A DNA stretch of 64,000 bases from Acidimicrobilacustris europaeus (lineage in GTDB: Bacteria > Actinomycetota > Acidimicrobiia > Acidimicrobiales > Acidimicrobilacustridaceae): NCBI GenBank assembly GCA_965194515.1, contig OZ239146.1:868001-932000 (forward strand). The letters run 5' to 3'. The translations under genes and the position numbers were made by a program. Position 1 is the first letter of the stretch. Each line of letters starts with the position of its first letter. The notes beneath the pieces were generated by a model that had not been told where the DNA came from, ran no database searches, and saw nothing but the letters and a program-made list of their open reading frames with translations. This document shows, in pieces, positions 52,226-61,202 of the stretch.

Positions 52226-53182
52226 ATGACAGCAGCGATCGAGGCCGAGGGCCTCACAAAAACCTTTGGTGGCGAGTTCCTGGCGCTTAACGGCGTTGGA
52301 TTCTCTGTTGAAGAGGGGACAGTGCTCGGTCTCCTTGGTCCGAACGGTGCCGGAAAGACAACCACTGTTCGGGTTCTAACGACAACGCTCATTCCGGATT
52401 CGGGTTGGGCCCGAGTCAACGGTCTCGACGTTGTGAAGGATGCGAACAAAGTTCGGTCAAGTATTGGACTCGCTGGGCAGTATGCGGCGGTCGACGCAAA
52501 TCTCACCGGACGCGAGAACTTGCGAATGGTTGGGCAGCTTTTTCAACTTTCACGCAAGGACGCTTCACGCGTAGCCGATGAGTTGCTTGAGCACTTCAAC
52601 CTCACCGAAGCAGCGAACCGTCCGTCGAAAACCTATTCGGGCGGAATGCGACGTCGTCTTGATATTGCTGCCGCTCTTGTGGTGCGTCCGCCGGTGCTTT
52701 TCCTCGACGAGCCGACCACTGGTTTAGATCCGAATAGTCGAACCGCGGTGTGGCAGGTTGTAGAGGACCTCGTCGAAAACGGAACGACGGTGCTTCTCAC
52801 AACGCAGTATCTCGAAGAGGCTGATCGGCTTGCCGACAACATCGTGGTCGTGGATCGTGGTGCAGTCATCGCTGAAGGAACGCCCGCCACATTGAAATCG
52901 ACACTCGGCGAGACCGTTCTCGATCTTGGATTCCCCGACACAGGCACTGCGCTTTCTGCGTCACAACTCTTTGTGGGCAATTGGCCAGCTCCCCCGGTGA
53001 TCGATGGCACGATCCTTGAGTTGCCGATCGATACTGGGCCGTCGCAAGTGATGCTGGCATTACGCAAACTCGACGAAGCTGGGTTGGCCCCAACGTCAAT
53101 GACACTGCGAGAGCCAAGTCTTGACGACGTTTTCTTAAGTCTTACTGGTCGTCGCGCAGAACTCGACGAGGATCAACAGTGA
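52226..53182 (+). CDS. ABC transporter ATP-binding protein, DrrA-like
   Basis: A 318-aa ATPase: Walker A GPNGAGKT (38-45), a Q-loop GQYAAVDANLTG, signature YSGGMRRRLD, Walker B VLFLDEPTTGLD, and the H-loop position occupied by TTQYLEE, as in DrrA/NodI-type exporters. A C-terminal accessory part of about 90 residues (FPDTGTALSASQLF ...) is typical of daunorubicin-resistance ATPases. With the permease it would export a hydrophobic compound. ATG 52226 is chosen; a GTG at 52166 would add 20 residues. Its stop overlaps the permease GTG (GTGA), so the two are coupled. Confidence 0.88.
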   Translation: MTAAIEAEGLTKTFGGEFLALNGVGFSVEEGTVLGLLGPNGAGKTTTVRVLTTTLIPDSGWARVNGLDVVKDANKVRSSIGLAGQYAAVDANLTGRENLRMVGQLFQLSRKDASRVADELLEHFNLTEAANRPSKTYSGGMRRRLDIAAALVVRPPVLFLDEPTTGLDPNSRTAVWQVVEDLVENGTTVLLTTQYLEEADRLADNIVVVDRGAVIAEGTPATLKSTLGETVLDLGFPDTGTALSASQLFVGNWPAPPVIDGTILELPIDTGPSQVMLALRKLDEAGLAPTSMTLREPSLDDVFLSLTGRRAELDEDQQ

Positions 53183-53997
53183 CCAGCACCGTTTTGCCAC
53201 AAGCCGCTACTCCGGTGAAGCGCTCAAAATTGCGCCGATCAATCAACGATTGCATCGTCGTTACCGAACGGAATCTGGTTTCGTACGTTCGAATCCCCGA
53301 TCAGCTGTTCTTCTCAAGTGTTCAGCCGATCATGTTCGTATTGCTGTTCCGCTATGTCTTTGGCGGTGCTATCGCCACACCTGGGATGAGTTATGTCGAC
53401 TACCTGATGCCCGGCATTTTCGTGCAGTCGCTTCTTTTCGGATGTGTCAGCACGAGTGTCGGATTGGCAGAGGATCTTCAAAAGGGACTCATTGAACGTT
53501 TCCGTTCGCTGCCGATGGCCAGATCAGCCGTGTTATTCGGTCGAACAATTTCCGACGCGGTCAGAAACGTTTTCGTGATGATCCTCATCACGCTCGTAGG
53601 TTTTGCGGTCGGATTCCGTATCGGAACATCTTTCGGCTTGTATCTCGTTGCATTCGCCTTACTTATTCTGTTCGCATTTTGTTTCTCATGGGTGTTCGCC
53701 TTTATTGGTCTCTCGGCGTCGAACAGCGAAACCGCTGGACTCATGGCGTTCCCAATCCTGTTCCCCTTGACGTTCGCGTCGACGGCATTCGTTCCAGCAG
53801 AGTCAATGCCACCGTGGTTGCAGTGGTTTGCTGAACACCAGCCGGTCAGCATCGCGGTGAACGCCACCAGAGGTCTGATGCAGGGTGGCCCGGGTGCCGA
53901 CACCGCTCACTGGGTTGTTCTGACCCTCATCTGGTCCGCGATCTTCCTGGTGGTATTCGTCCCACTCGCGGTATGGCGATACCGTCGAGTTGGCTGA
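53179..53997 (+). CDS. ABC-2 type transporter permease, DrrB-like
   Basis: A 272-aa membrane subunit with six predicted helices and the ABC-2 signature region LAEDLQKGLIERFRSLPMARSAVLFGR between helices 2 and 3. The N-terminus (LRRSINDCIVVTERNLVSYVRIPDQLFFSSVQPIMFVLLFRYVFGGAI) is typical of DrrB-like exporters. The GTG start overlaps the ATPase gene by four bases. The pair probably extrudes a hydrophobic substrate or metabolite of the region's pathways. Confidence 0.88.
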   Translation: MTSTVLPQAATPVKRSKLRRSINDCIVVTERNLVSYVRIPDQLFFSSVQPIMFVLLFRYVFGGAIATPGMSYVDYLMPGIFVQSLLFGCVSTSVGLAEDLQKGLIERFRSLPMARSAVLFGRTISDAVRNVFVMILITLVGFAVGFRIGTSFGLYLVAFALLILFAFCFSWVFAFIGLSASNSETAGLMAFPILFPLTFASTAFVPAESMPPWLQWFAEHQPVSIAVNATRGLMQGGPGADTAHWVVLTLIWSAIFLVVFVPLAVWRYRRVG

Positions 53998-54018
53998 CCA
54001 ACACTTCCGGGGGGAACC

Positions 54019-55206
54019 ATGGCAGGCGCATTAGACGGAATTCGGATTCTCGATATATCGACGGCGCTCACCGGGCCCTATCCCGCAGCCCTGCTCTGTG
54101 ACCAAGGAGCCGATGTCATCAAGGTCGAGCGTCCTGGCCTTGGGGATCTCGCCCGATGGGTCGGTGTTGCTGTCAATGGTGTCTCGGCACTTTTTCAATC
54201 TTGCAATCGGGGTAAGCGGTCGATCGCTCTCGATATTGCGACTCCCGAGGGGCTCGCCATCGTTCGGGAACTGGCCGCACGAAGCGATGTCGTAATTCAG
54301 AACATGCGTCCAGGAGTCGCTGATCGACTCGGAATCGGTTGGAAGGATTTATCGGCGGGTCGCGAGGATCTTGTGTACATCTCGTTGTCCGGATTTGGTC
54401 AGACTGGTCCGTATGCACAGAGAGGTGCGTACGACACCGTGATCCAGGCGTATGCCGGTCTTGGATCGAACCAATCTGATCCCGAAGATGGCACACCGGT
54501 GTTCCTCCGCCAAACTGCTGCCGACAAGATCACCGCGATGTATGCCGTGCAAGCAATTACCGCAGCGCTGTTTGCTCGTGAGCGCGGAATGGGTGGCCAA
54601 CATGTTGAACTTTCGATGGCCGACTCGGTGGTCTCGTTTCTGTGGGCCGATGCAGCAGGCAACGAAATGATGCTGGATTCCGACGGCTCCATGAACTCGA
54701 GTTTTGTTCAAGGTTCGAAACCCTTTCGTTTCATCGACGGCTTTGGAATCGCAACCCCAACCTCCGATGCTGATTTTCACGGAATGTGCGAGGCGCTCGG
54801 CGTGGATGGACACAACGACCCCCGAGTCGCAACGATTGGCGAACGTAGAAAGCACCCCGAACTCTCCGGCGAGATCATGTCGAAGTGTCACGAGGTCGCT
54901 AGGCATTTCACGTGCGCCGAAATCTCTGAGCGCATGGAAGCATCGAATGTTCCTTTCGCTCTCGTCGTAGCTCCGCAAGACCTCCCCAATGATCCTCACG
55001 CGATTGCGATCGGTCTGTTCGAAGAATTCGTTCACCCTGTTGCCGGGAGGGTTCGGCAACCTCGACATCCCGCACAATTCTTGGGCACGCCTGCAACGCT
55101 GCAAACCGTTTCTCCAATGCTTGGCCAGCAGACCGACGAAATACTCACCGAGTTGGGCCGAGCCGATTCAATCGATGACCTCCGACGGGACGGAATCGTT
55201 TTCTGA
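54019..55206 (+). CDS. CoA-transferase family III (CaiB/BaiF-like)
   Basis: A 395-aa family III CoA-transferase. It has GIRILDISTALTGPYPAALLCDQGADVIKVERPGLGDLARW (catalytic-Asp segment further on), NRGKRSIALDIATPEG, QNMRPGVADRLGIGW, VYISLSGFGQTGPYAQRGAYDTVIQAYAGL and the C-terminal RQPRHPAQF. It transfers CoA between acyl-CoA and an acid without ATP, and members include racemases (AMACR). GGGGGA is exactly three bases before ATG 54019. A VOC gene overlaps its stop by one base. Confidence 0.9.
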   Translation: MAGALDGIRILDISTALTGPYPAALLCDQGADVIKVERPGLGDLARWVGVAVNGVSALFQSCNRGKRSIALDIATPEGLAIVRELAARSDVVIQNMRPGVADRLGIGWKDLSAGREDLVYISLSGFGQTGPYAQRGAYDTVIQAYAGLGSNQSDPEDGTPVFLRQTAADKITAMYAVQAITAALFARERGMGGQHVELSMADSVVSFLWADAAGNEMMLDSDGSMNSSFVQGSKPFRFIDGFGIATPTSDADFHGMCEALGVDGHNDPRVATIGERRKHPELSGEIMSKCHEVARHFTCAEISERMEASNVPFALVVAPQDLPNDPHAIAIGLFEEFVHPVAGRVRQPRHPAQFLGTPATLQTVSPMLGQQTDEILTELGRADSIDDLRRDGIVF

Positions 55207-55607
55207 TGGCATCTACAGAACCGATCGTTAGCGGTTATTCGCATATTGCAATCGTCTGCACTGATCTCGGCGCTGCTCGGGCGTTCTATTGCGGGTTGTT
55301 TGGGTTCGAGGAACTCCCACGCCCAGACTTTGGTGTCCCGGGCATGTGGCTACGCGTTGGAAATCTGCAACTCCACTTCTTGGAAAGCGAAACGATGCCG
55401 ATTCCTGGTCCCGGCTTTCCTCATTTCGCTCTCCACGTCGAGAACGACCGGTGGGACGAAACCGTTGCTCTGTTGAAGAGCAACGCTGTTCCGTTCCTGT
55501 CGGAACCTTCAGAGCGTTCTGACTTCGGCGCTCCTGTGCGAGCAACTTTTGTTCTCGACCCGAGCGGAAACGTCATTGAACTAACCGACGTCGGCCCGCT
55601 TGCTTGA
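55206..55607 (+). CDS. VOC (glyoxalase) superfamily protein
   Basis: A 133-aa VOC protein: YSHIAIVCTDLGAARAFYCGLFGFEELPRP, MWLRVGNLQLHFLESE, FPHFALHVENDRWDETVALLKSN and FVLDPSGNVIELTDV. Metal-ligand positions are His in SHIAI, His/Glu in LQLHFLE, His in FALHV and Glu in NVIEL, so it could be a metal-dependent isomerase or epimerase, for example a methylmalonyl-CoA-epimerase-like one. Its ATG overlaps the CoA-transferase stop (TGATG), indicating translational coupling and a likely CoA-ester substrate. Confidence 0.83.
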   Translation: MASTEPIVSGYSHIAIVCTDLGAARAFYCGLFGFEELPRPDFGVPGMWLRVGNLQLHFLESETMPIPGPGFPHFALHVENDRWDETVALLKSNAVPFLSEPSERSDFGAPVRATFVLDPSGNVIELTDVGPLA

Positions 55608-55611
55608 TTGG

Positions 55612-56553
55612 TCAGCTCAAGGCGAGGTCGAGCGCAGCACGATCGTCTTCGGTCGGTGTCCACAGCCCGGCTTCAACGTTTGCTGCGACCTGTTCGGGAC
55701 TCGTCGCACCGGCGATGACAGATGCGATCGCTGGACGTGAGGCGAGACCGCCCAGAGCGACCTGCAGAAGACTGAGCCCCCGCTCGTCTGCGAAAGTCGA
55801 TAGCGCGTCGACCTTGTCGAAGTTTGCGTCGGAAAGCATCGAGTCCATGTGCCAGGCCGCAATGCGTCCATCGGCCGGAGCAGCGACTCCTCGCTGATAC
55901 TTGCCGGTGAGGAGGCCGCTCGCGAGAGGGAAATAGGGGAGTTGGCCGAGTCCGAATCGCTCGCAGGCTGGAAGCACATCTGTCTCAGCGCCTCGTTCGA
56001 TGAGGTTGTAGTGGTTCTGGGCGCTGATGAATCGAACAGAACCAGTAGTTCGGGCGATCCAGTCGGCGTCGGCGATCTGCCATCCTGAAAAATTCGAATT
56101 ACCGATGTAGCGAACTTTGCCTTCGTGTACGAGGTCGCTGAGCGCACTCAGGGTTTCTTCGATCGGTGTTGAAGGATCAGGCATGTGAAGTTGGTAGAGG
56201 TCGATGTAGTCGGTTCCGAGACGCGAGAGTGAGCGTTCAACGGCTTTGCGGATGTAGCGACGCGAACCTCGTGCACCCCAGTCGGGACCATTCGCACCGC
56301 GTAGATCGCTTCCGAATTTGGTGGCGAGCACAATTTCACTGCGTCGAGATCCAAGAGCCTTACTGAGAAAAATTTCGGAATCGCCATAGGAGTCGGAGGT
56401 ATCGAACATGGTGATGCCGTGGTCGAGGGCGGCACTGACAACGCGTTCGGTGGCTGAGGCGTCAATGCGCATGCCGAAGTTGTTGCAGCCAAGCCCAACG
56501 GTTGAGACCATGAGGCCACTGTCACCGAGATGGCGATAGGTCATGTCAGTCAT
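55612..56553 (-). CDS. Aldo/keto reductase
   Basis: A 313-aa AKR: GLGCNNFGM near the N-terminus, the catalytic tetrad in FDTSDSYGDSE (Asp, Tyr), LATKFG (Lys) and LYQLHMPD (His), and a C-terminal VIAGATSPEQVAANV cofactor region. It reduces aldehydes or ketones with NADPH. Two ATG codons (56553, 56544) are possible; the first has a GGAGATT Shine-Dalgarno. The LLM gene ends 12 bp upstream on the same strand, so the two are probably co-transcribed. Confidence 0.88.
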   Translation of the reverse strand: MTDMTYRHLGDSGLMVSTVGLGCNNFGMRIDASATERVVSAALDHGITMFDTSDSYGDSEIFLSKALGSRRSEIVLATKFGSDLRGANGPDWGARGSRRYIRKAVERSLSRLGTDYIDLYQLHMPDPSTPIEETLSALSDLVHEGKVRYIGNSNFSGWQIADADWIARTTGSVRFISAQNHYNLIERGAETDVLPACERFGLGQLPYFPLASGLLTGKYQRGVAAPADGRIAAWHMDSMLSDANFDKVDALSTFADERGLSLLQVALGGLASRPAIASVIAGATSPEQVAANVEAGLWTPTEDDRAALDLALS

Positions 56554-56565
56554 GTCAATCTCCGT

Positions 56566-57447
56566 TCAGATTCCGAGTGCGTCGCGTGTGCGATCAAGCT
56601 CATTGACATCTGCAGTGGTGGGAACAAGGAAGAGTTCGTCGCATCCGAGGGACTCCAATGTTGTGACTGCATCGCGCAGTGATTCAGGTGTTGATGTTGC
56701 GAGCATCGAGGCCATCATGGTTCCAACCTCTTCGCCGAAAATCTTCATGTAGGAGTAGCCGTAGTCATACAGGCGATCCTGGGCCCCGTCGCCGAGGGCG
56801 TACCAAAGACTGGCAGAGATGTGCGGCGCATCGCTTCGTCCCTCAGCCGCCCAGATATCTCGGATGCGAGAGAACGCAGCGTCGGTGGCAGCGGGATCAA
56901 TGCCAAATACGGTCGAACCGTCATCGACTCCGTTTGCCCATTTGGCGGCTCGGGCGATTGCTTTTGGTCCCATTGCTCCAGCGATGAATGGCGGACCACC
57001 GGCTTGAACAGGAGGTGGGCCGACAGGATCGGCACCCTCGAACGGAGGCTCGCCGTTCCAGATGCGGCGCATCGTTTCAACCTGCTCGTCCATCCGAGAC
57101 CAACGACGCTCGTAGGAACCCGAAATCGCCTTGTAGTCGTGTTCGCGACCACCAACCCCGATGCCGACCGTGAGGCGACCATTCGAGAGCTGATCGACAG
57201 AGGAGAGTTGCTTCGCGACGTCGACAGCATCGTGAGCGGGGAGAACAATGATCGTGGTCCAGAGTCGCACGCGTTCAGTGAGGGCCGCTGCAGCGGACAG
57301 CTCTACCACCCAAGAATGGCTTGGATAGGTGACGCGCTCGGGCACCGCCAGACTTGACCACGGGCCTTCATCGATTGCTCGGCACCAAGACAATGTGTCG
57401 GTGCGGTTGTGAGCAACCATCGTTGGCATGGTCATCGCGATGTCCAT
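56566..57447 (-). CDS. LLM-class (F420-dependent type) oxidoreductase
   Basis: A 293-aa luciferase-like fold protein: WCRAIDEGPWSSLAVPERVTY, ALTERVRLWTTIIVLPAHDAVDVAKQLSSVDQLSNGRLTVGIGVGGREHDY, and KWANGVDDGSTVFG in the second half. The GIGVGGREHDY segment matches flavin/F420-binding TIM-barrel members that catalyse hydride transfer. ATG 57447 is chosen because everything upstream in the long frame is non-conserved and overlaps the divergent P450 gene. Confidence 0.82.
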   Translation of the reverse strand: MDIAMTMPTMVAHNRTDTLSWCRAIDEGPWSSLAVPERVTYPSHSWVVELSAAAALTERVRLWTTIIVLPAHDAVDVAKQLSSVDQLSNGRLTVGIGVGGREHDYKAISGSYERRWSRMDEQVETMRRIWNGEPPFEGADPVGPPPVQAGGPPFIAGAMGPKAIARAAKWANGVDDGSTVFGIDPAATDAAFSRIRDIWAAEGRSDAPHISASLWYALGDGAQDRLYDYGYSYMKIFGEEVGTMMASMLATSTPESLRDAVTTLESLGCDELFLVPTTADVNELDRTRDALGI

Positions 57448-57567
57448 TGTTGATCCTGTCGTCTCTGTCCATGAGGGGCCGGTCGGTGGTTCCGGCACGG
57501 CGCAGAGTACTTCGGCAAGACTCAGGGGGTTCATGACGCCGGGGGGTGTCAGGGGGAGTGCAGCGCC

Positions 57568-58773
57568 ATGGTCGATCTCTACAGTCCCGACACCTATGTC
57601 GATGGTGCACCACATGCCGAATTCGAGCGACTTCGGCGAGAGGATCCAGTTCACTGGCAGGAGATTCCTGGGCAGGCGGGTTACTGGGCGGTGCTGCGTC
57701 ACGCCGATGTCGTTCACGTCTCCCGCAACCCATTGCTGTTTTCCTGTGAAGCAGGAGGGGTCGTGCTCGAAGATCTTGATCCCGATCGTCTCGCTCGTAT
57801 GCGCGACATGTTGCTTTCGATGGACCCTCCACGGCACATCGCGTATCGGAAACCAATTGCTCCGGAATTCGCGCAACGCGTGATCGCAGGAATGGCAGAT
57901 CAGATCAGAGCGATCACATCAGAGATCTTTGATCGCGTTGGTGAGATGCGGGAAGTCGAGTTCGTTCACGACGTTGTTGGGCCTTTGCCGACACAAGTCA
58001 TCGGACGTCTCTTCGGGCTGCCGGAAAAGGACTGGGAGTGGCTTCATCGGCTCGCGCAAATGAATACGAGTGGTCAGGATCCGGATTTGAACCCAGATGG
58101 CGATCTCAGTGAGGCGGGAAGCGCCGACTCATCGATGCAGATGGCGATGTACGGAATGGCCTTTGCTGCGCAGCGACGGAAGATGGAGCCACAAGGCGAT
58201 CTCATGGACGTCATTCTCGGCCAAGAATTCGATGGTCGATTCCTCACCGATCCCGATATCGGCAGTTTGCTCGTACAGATGATTACGGCTGGAAACGACA
58301 CAACGGTATCGATGCTCGCCGGCGGGCTTTGGGCACTTCTTGATCACCCGGATCAACTTCAACTGCTGCGGAACGATCCAACGTTGATCCCAGGTGCGGT
58401 GGAAGAAATTCTTCGTTGGTTCACTCCGTTGCACTACTTCCGCAGGACGGCAGCTGATGATGTCGAACTCGGGGGCAAACAGATTTGTAAAGGCGACAAA
58501 GTGGCGATGTATTACACCTCTGCCAATCGAGACGAGGCTGTTTTCGCTGACGCTCAGCGTTTCGACATCACGAGATCCCCAAACCCCCAGCTCTCATTCG
58601 GGATCGGTGAACACTTTTGTCTCGGTGTCCATCTTGCTCGGCTGGAAGGTCGTGTTTTCTTTGAGCAATTGCTTGCGAGATTCTCGAAGATTGAGCTTGT
58701 CGGCGAGCCTGTACGAGTGAGATCCAACCTCAACAATGGTGTCAAAAAACTTCCTGTCCGATTGACGGTCTGA
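57568..58773 (+). CDS. Cytochrome P450 (CYP125/CYP142-like)
   Basis: A 401-aa P450. The N-terminal HAEFERLRREDPVHWQEIPGQAGYWAVLRHADVVHVSRNPLLFSC and LLSMDPPRHIAYRKPIAPEF resemble the CYP125/142/124 cholesterol-hydroxylase group. The I-helix is ITAGNDTT, the K-helix EEILRW and the heme ligand Cys351 in FGIGEHFCLG. It would hydroxylate the terminal carbon of a branched or sterol-like side chain; the steroid link is inferred from similarity. GGGGGA lies ten bases before ATG 57568. Confidence 0.88.
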   Translation: MVDLYSPDTYVDGAPHAEFERLRREDPVHWQEIPGQAGYWAVLRHADVVHVSRNPLLFSCEAGGVVLEDLDPDRLARMRDMLLSMDPPRHIAYRKPIAPEFAQRVIAGMADQIRAITSEIFDRVGEMREVEFVHDVVGPLPTQVIGRLFGLPEKDWEWLHRLAQMNTSGQDPDLNPDGDLSEAGSADSSMQMAMYGMAFAAQRRKMEPQGDLMDVILGQEFDGRFLTDPDIGSLLVQMITAGNDTTVSMLAGGLWALLDHPDQLQLLRNDPTLIPGAVEEILRWFTPLHYFRRTAADDVELGGKQICKGDKVAMYYTSANRDEAVFADAQRFDITRSPNPQLSFGIGEHFCLGVHLARLEGRVFFEQLLARFSKIELVGEPVRVRSNLNNGVKKLPVRLTV

Positions 58774-58924
58774 AGACCCCCGGGCGCTGAAGAGATGAAA
58801 GACTGAGTCACATGATGTCGTTCGAACGTAGAGATGGGCAGGCTGCCGCTGGCACCGGTTCCCCGGGTTCCGTTGCGATCAATCCCTTACAAAACTGCCG
58901 CATCACAGAGGTCGGAGGACACCA

Positions 58925-60676
58925 ATGAGCCTCCATGATTTAGTCATCCGCAATGGCACCATCGTCGACGGCACTGGCCGCTCTCATTTCATCGGAGATG
59001 TTGCCGTCACAGGCGGTGTGTTGACCCAAGTTGGCGGCACCGTTGTTGGCGAAGGCGAAGAAGAGATCGACGCGACCGGACTACTCGTTACTCCTGGGTT
59101 CGTCGACATTCACACTCATTTCGACGGCCAAATTACGTGGGACGAAATCCTCGAGCCGTCGGTTTCGCACGGAGTCACCACGATCGTGACCGGCAATTGC
59201 GGCGTTGGCTTCGCTCCGGTCGCCCCTGAGCGTCGGGAGCAGCTCGTTCAGCTGATGGAAGGTGTCGAGGACATTCCGGGTATCGCCCTCACTGAAGGAA
59301 TGTCTTGGGACTGGGTCACCTACCCCGACTACCTCGATGCACTCGACAAAAGGCAGTGGTCGGTCGACGTTGCGTCGCAAATCACTCATGGCGCGTTGCG
59401 GGTGTGGGTGATGGGCGACCGTGCCGTGGGCGATCACGTTGCTACAAGTGATGAAGCGGCACAAATGGCCTCGTTGGTGACCGAAGCGCTCGAGGCCGGA
59501 GCTCTTGGTTTCTCTTCCTCTCGCACGTATGCGCACCAGGCCCCCGACGGTTCGTATGTACCGGGGACTCATGCCACGACCGATGAGCTTTGGGCGATTG
59601 CCGAGGCGATGCATGCATTCGGTCAACCGGTATTTGAAGTTTCGCCTTTGGGCGTCGTCAGTTCCGACCCAGAGATGCTCATCAAAGAATTCGACTGGAT
59701 GCGGCGAATGTCCGCAGAGTTTTCGATTCCGGTGCTGATGATCCTCAATCAGATTCCCTCCAATATCGACCTTTACCGCGAGATCCTTGATCTTGCTCTT
59801 GAAGCCCGCTCGGAAGGTGCGCGTGTTATTCCTCAGGTGTCGGCCAAGAGCCAGGGTCTCCTGATTGGATTGACTTCTTCGCATGCCTTCCTTCGCAAGC
59901 CCACATTCCAAAGGGTGCGTGAGGAATCAAACGGCGACCTCGATGCACTGGTCGCGAAACTTCGAGACTCAACTGTGAAAGCAGCGATTCTTTCCGAGGA
60001 AGATCTTCCGCCAAGCGGAGAGCTCTACGAGGGGATTTCACTCTTTGCTCAAAACGGGGCCTCGATCATCTTCCCGATGAGTGAACTCATCGACCAAGAG
60101 CCTGGCCATGAAGACAGCATCGCTGGGCTCGCTGCAGCAGCCGGCGTGACTGAGATGGAAATGATGTACGACCGTATGCTTGATCGTGACGGTCGAGCGC
60201 TCATGATGGCGGGCATCAACAATTACGCCAACGCGGGCCTTGACGGCGTGTACGACATGATCACCCATCCAGCATCGGTTCTCGGCGTTTCCGATGCCGG
60301 CGCACATTGCAACCTCCTCGTCGATGCGTGCATGCCCACCATGGTTCTGACGCATTGGGTGCGAGACCGGTCCCGCGGTCCTCGGCTTTCGCTTGAGGCG
60401 GCGGTGCGGATGCAAACACTCGAAACGGCCATCGTCTATGGGCTTGGCGATCGAGGTTCGCTTGAAGTTGGAAAGCGCGCCGACCTCAACGTCATCGATT
60501 TCGAGAATCTTCAGTTGTTGCATCCAGAGCTCGTCCACGACCTACCCGCTGGCGGGCACCGGTTGATCCAGCGAGCCTCCGGCTACCGCTTTACCGTTGT
60601 GGCTGGTGTGATCACCCGGAAAGACGATCACGACACGGGGGCCCGTCCCGGCCGACTCGTCCGCGGTATGCGCTGA
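58925..60676 (+). CDS. D-aminoacylase-like metal-dependent amidohydrolase
   Basis: A 583-aa paralogue of the protein at 5483-7216. NGTIVDGTG, the metal motif HTHFDGQ, GNCGVGFAPVAPERREQLVQLMEGVEDIPG, the Asp of GVSDAGAHC, and a tail of DDHDTGARPGRLVRGMR are all shared. The segments that carry two metal His in authentic D-aminoacylases read FEVSPLG and LMILNQ, so activity probably differs from N-acyl-D-amino-acid hydrolysis. A strong CGGAGG Shine-Dalgarno precedes the ATG. The cupin gene follows after 44 bp with its own Shine-Dalgarno. Confidence 0.8.
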   Translation: MSLHDLVIRNGTIVDGTGRSHFIGDVAVTGGVLTQVGGTVVGEGEEEIDATGLLVTPGFVDIHTHFDGQITWDEILEPSVSHGVTTIVTGNCGVGFAPVAPERREQLVQLMEGVEDIPGIALTEGMSWDWVTYPDYLDALDKRQWSVDVASQITHGALRVWVMGDRAVGDHVATSDEAAQMASLVTEALEAGALGFSSSRTYAHQAPDGSYVPGTHATTDELWAIAEAMHAFGQPVFEVSPLGVVSSDPEMLIKEFDWMRRMSAEFSIPVLMILNQIPSNIDLYREILDLALEARSEGARVIPQVSAKSQGLLIGLTSSHAFLRKPTFQRVREESNGDLDALVAKLRDSTVKAAILSEEDLPPSGELYEGISLFAQNGASIIFPMSELIDQEPGHEDSIAGLAAAAGVTEMEMMYDRMLDRDGRALMMAGINNYANAGLDGVYDMITHPASVLGVSDAGAHCNLLVDACMPTMVLTHWVRDRSRGPRLSLEAAVRMQTLETAIVYGLGDRGSLEVGKRADLNVIDFENLQLLHPELVHDLPAGGHRLIQRASGYRFTVVAGVITRKDDHDTGARPGRLVRGMR

Positions 60677-60720
60677 CGGCATAACATCTCAGCATCTCGT
60701 CACTCAAGGAGACTCCCGAC

Positions 60721-61182
60721 ATGACACTCGTTCACGCACATGCACCTGAAGCCGTTCACATCGGTGCCGACGATATTCCGTGGGTTGAAATTGGGAATGG
60801 CAACAAGCTTCGCGTTCTGCAGGTCAAGATCGAAGAAGGTCTTTGGATCGTCGAGAACATCATGCAGAAGGGCTTCGAGGTCCAGACGCATAAGCACACT
60901 GGTCCGGTGTGGGGCTACACCGTCAGCGGCGGTTGGAAGTACAAGGAATACGACTACGTGAATCGAGCGGGTTCATTCCTTTACGAACCGGCCGGCTCTG
61001 TCCACACCCTCCAGTGCATCGAAGACAACACCCAGGTGTGGTTCCACATGTACGGATCCAATCTCAACCTTGATGCCGATGGAAACGTTGAATCGGTCAC
61101 CGACGGAGCAACCTCGCTGGCTGGCTACTTCGCTTTGTGCGAAATGCAAGGCATTCCGCGCCCGAACGTTGTCGTGAGCTAA
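60721..61182 (+). CDS. Cupin, 2,4'-dihydroxyacetophenone-dioxygenase-like
   Basis: A 153-aa cupin. Metal ligands are visible as His57 and His59 in QTHKHTG, a Glu in KYKEYDY (about residue 76), and His95 in AGSVHTLQC. The layout PWVEIGNG ... ENIMQKGFEVQTHKHTGPVWGYTVSGGWKYKEYDYVNRAGSFLYEPAGSVHTL matches proteins annotated as 2,4'-dihydroxyacetophenone dioxygenase family, which cleave a C-C bond next to a ketone using iron. An ideal AAGGAG Shine-Dalgarno lies nine bases upstream. It may be co-transcribed with the amidohydrolase gene. Confidence 0.75.
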   Translation: MTLVHAHAPEAVHIGADDIPWVEIGNGNKLRVLQVKIEEGLWIVENIMQKGFEVQTHKHTGPVWGYTVSGGWKYKEYDYVNRAGSFLYEPAGSVHTLQCIEDNTQVWFHMYGSNLNLDADGNVESVTDGATSLAGYFALCEMQGIPRPNVVVS

Positions 61183-61202
61183 CCGCACCTCACGCGTTTA
61201 CC

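Noticed and set aside
57448..57876. N-terminal extension of the LLM protein (143 residues)
   Set aside because: It overlaps the divergent P450 gene and shows no family similarity; the LLM fold begins at the chosen ATG 57447.
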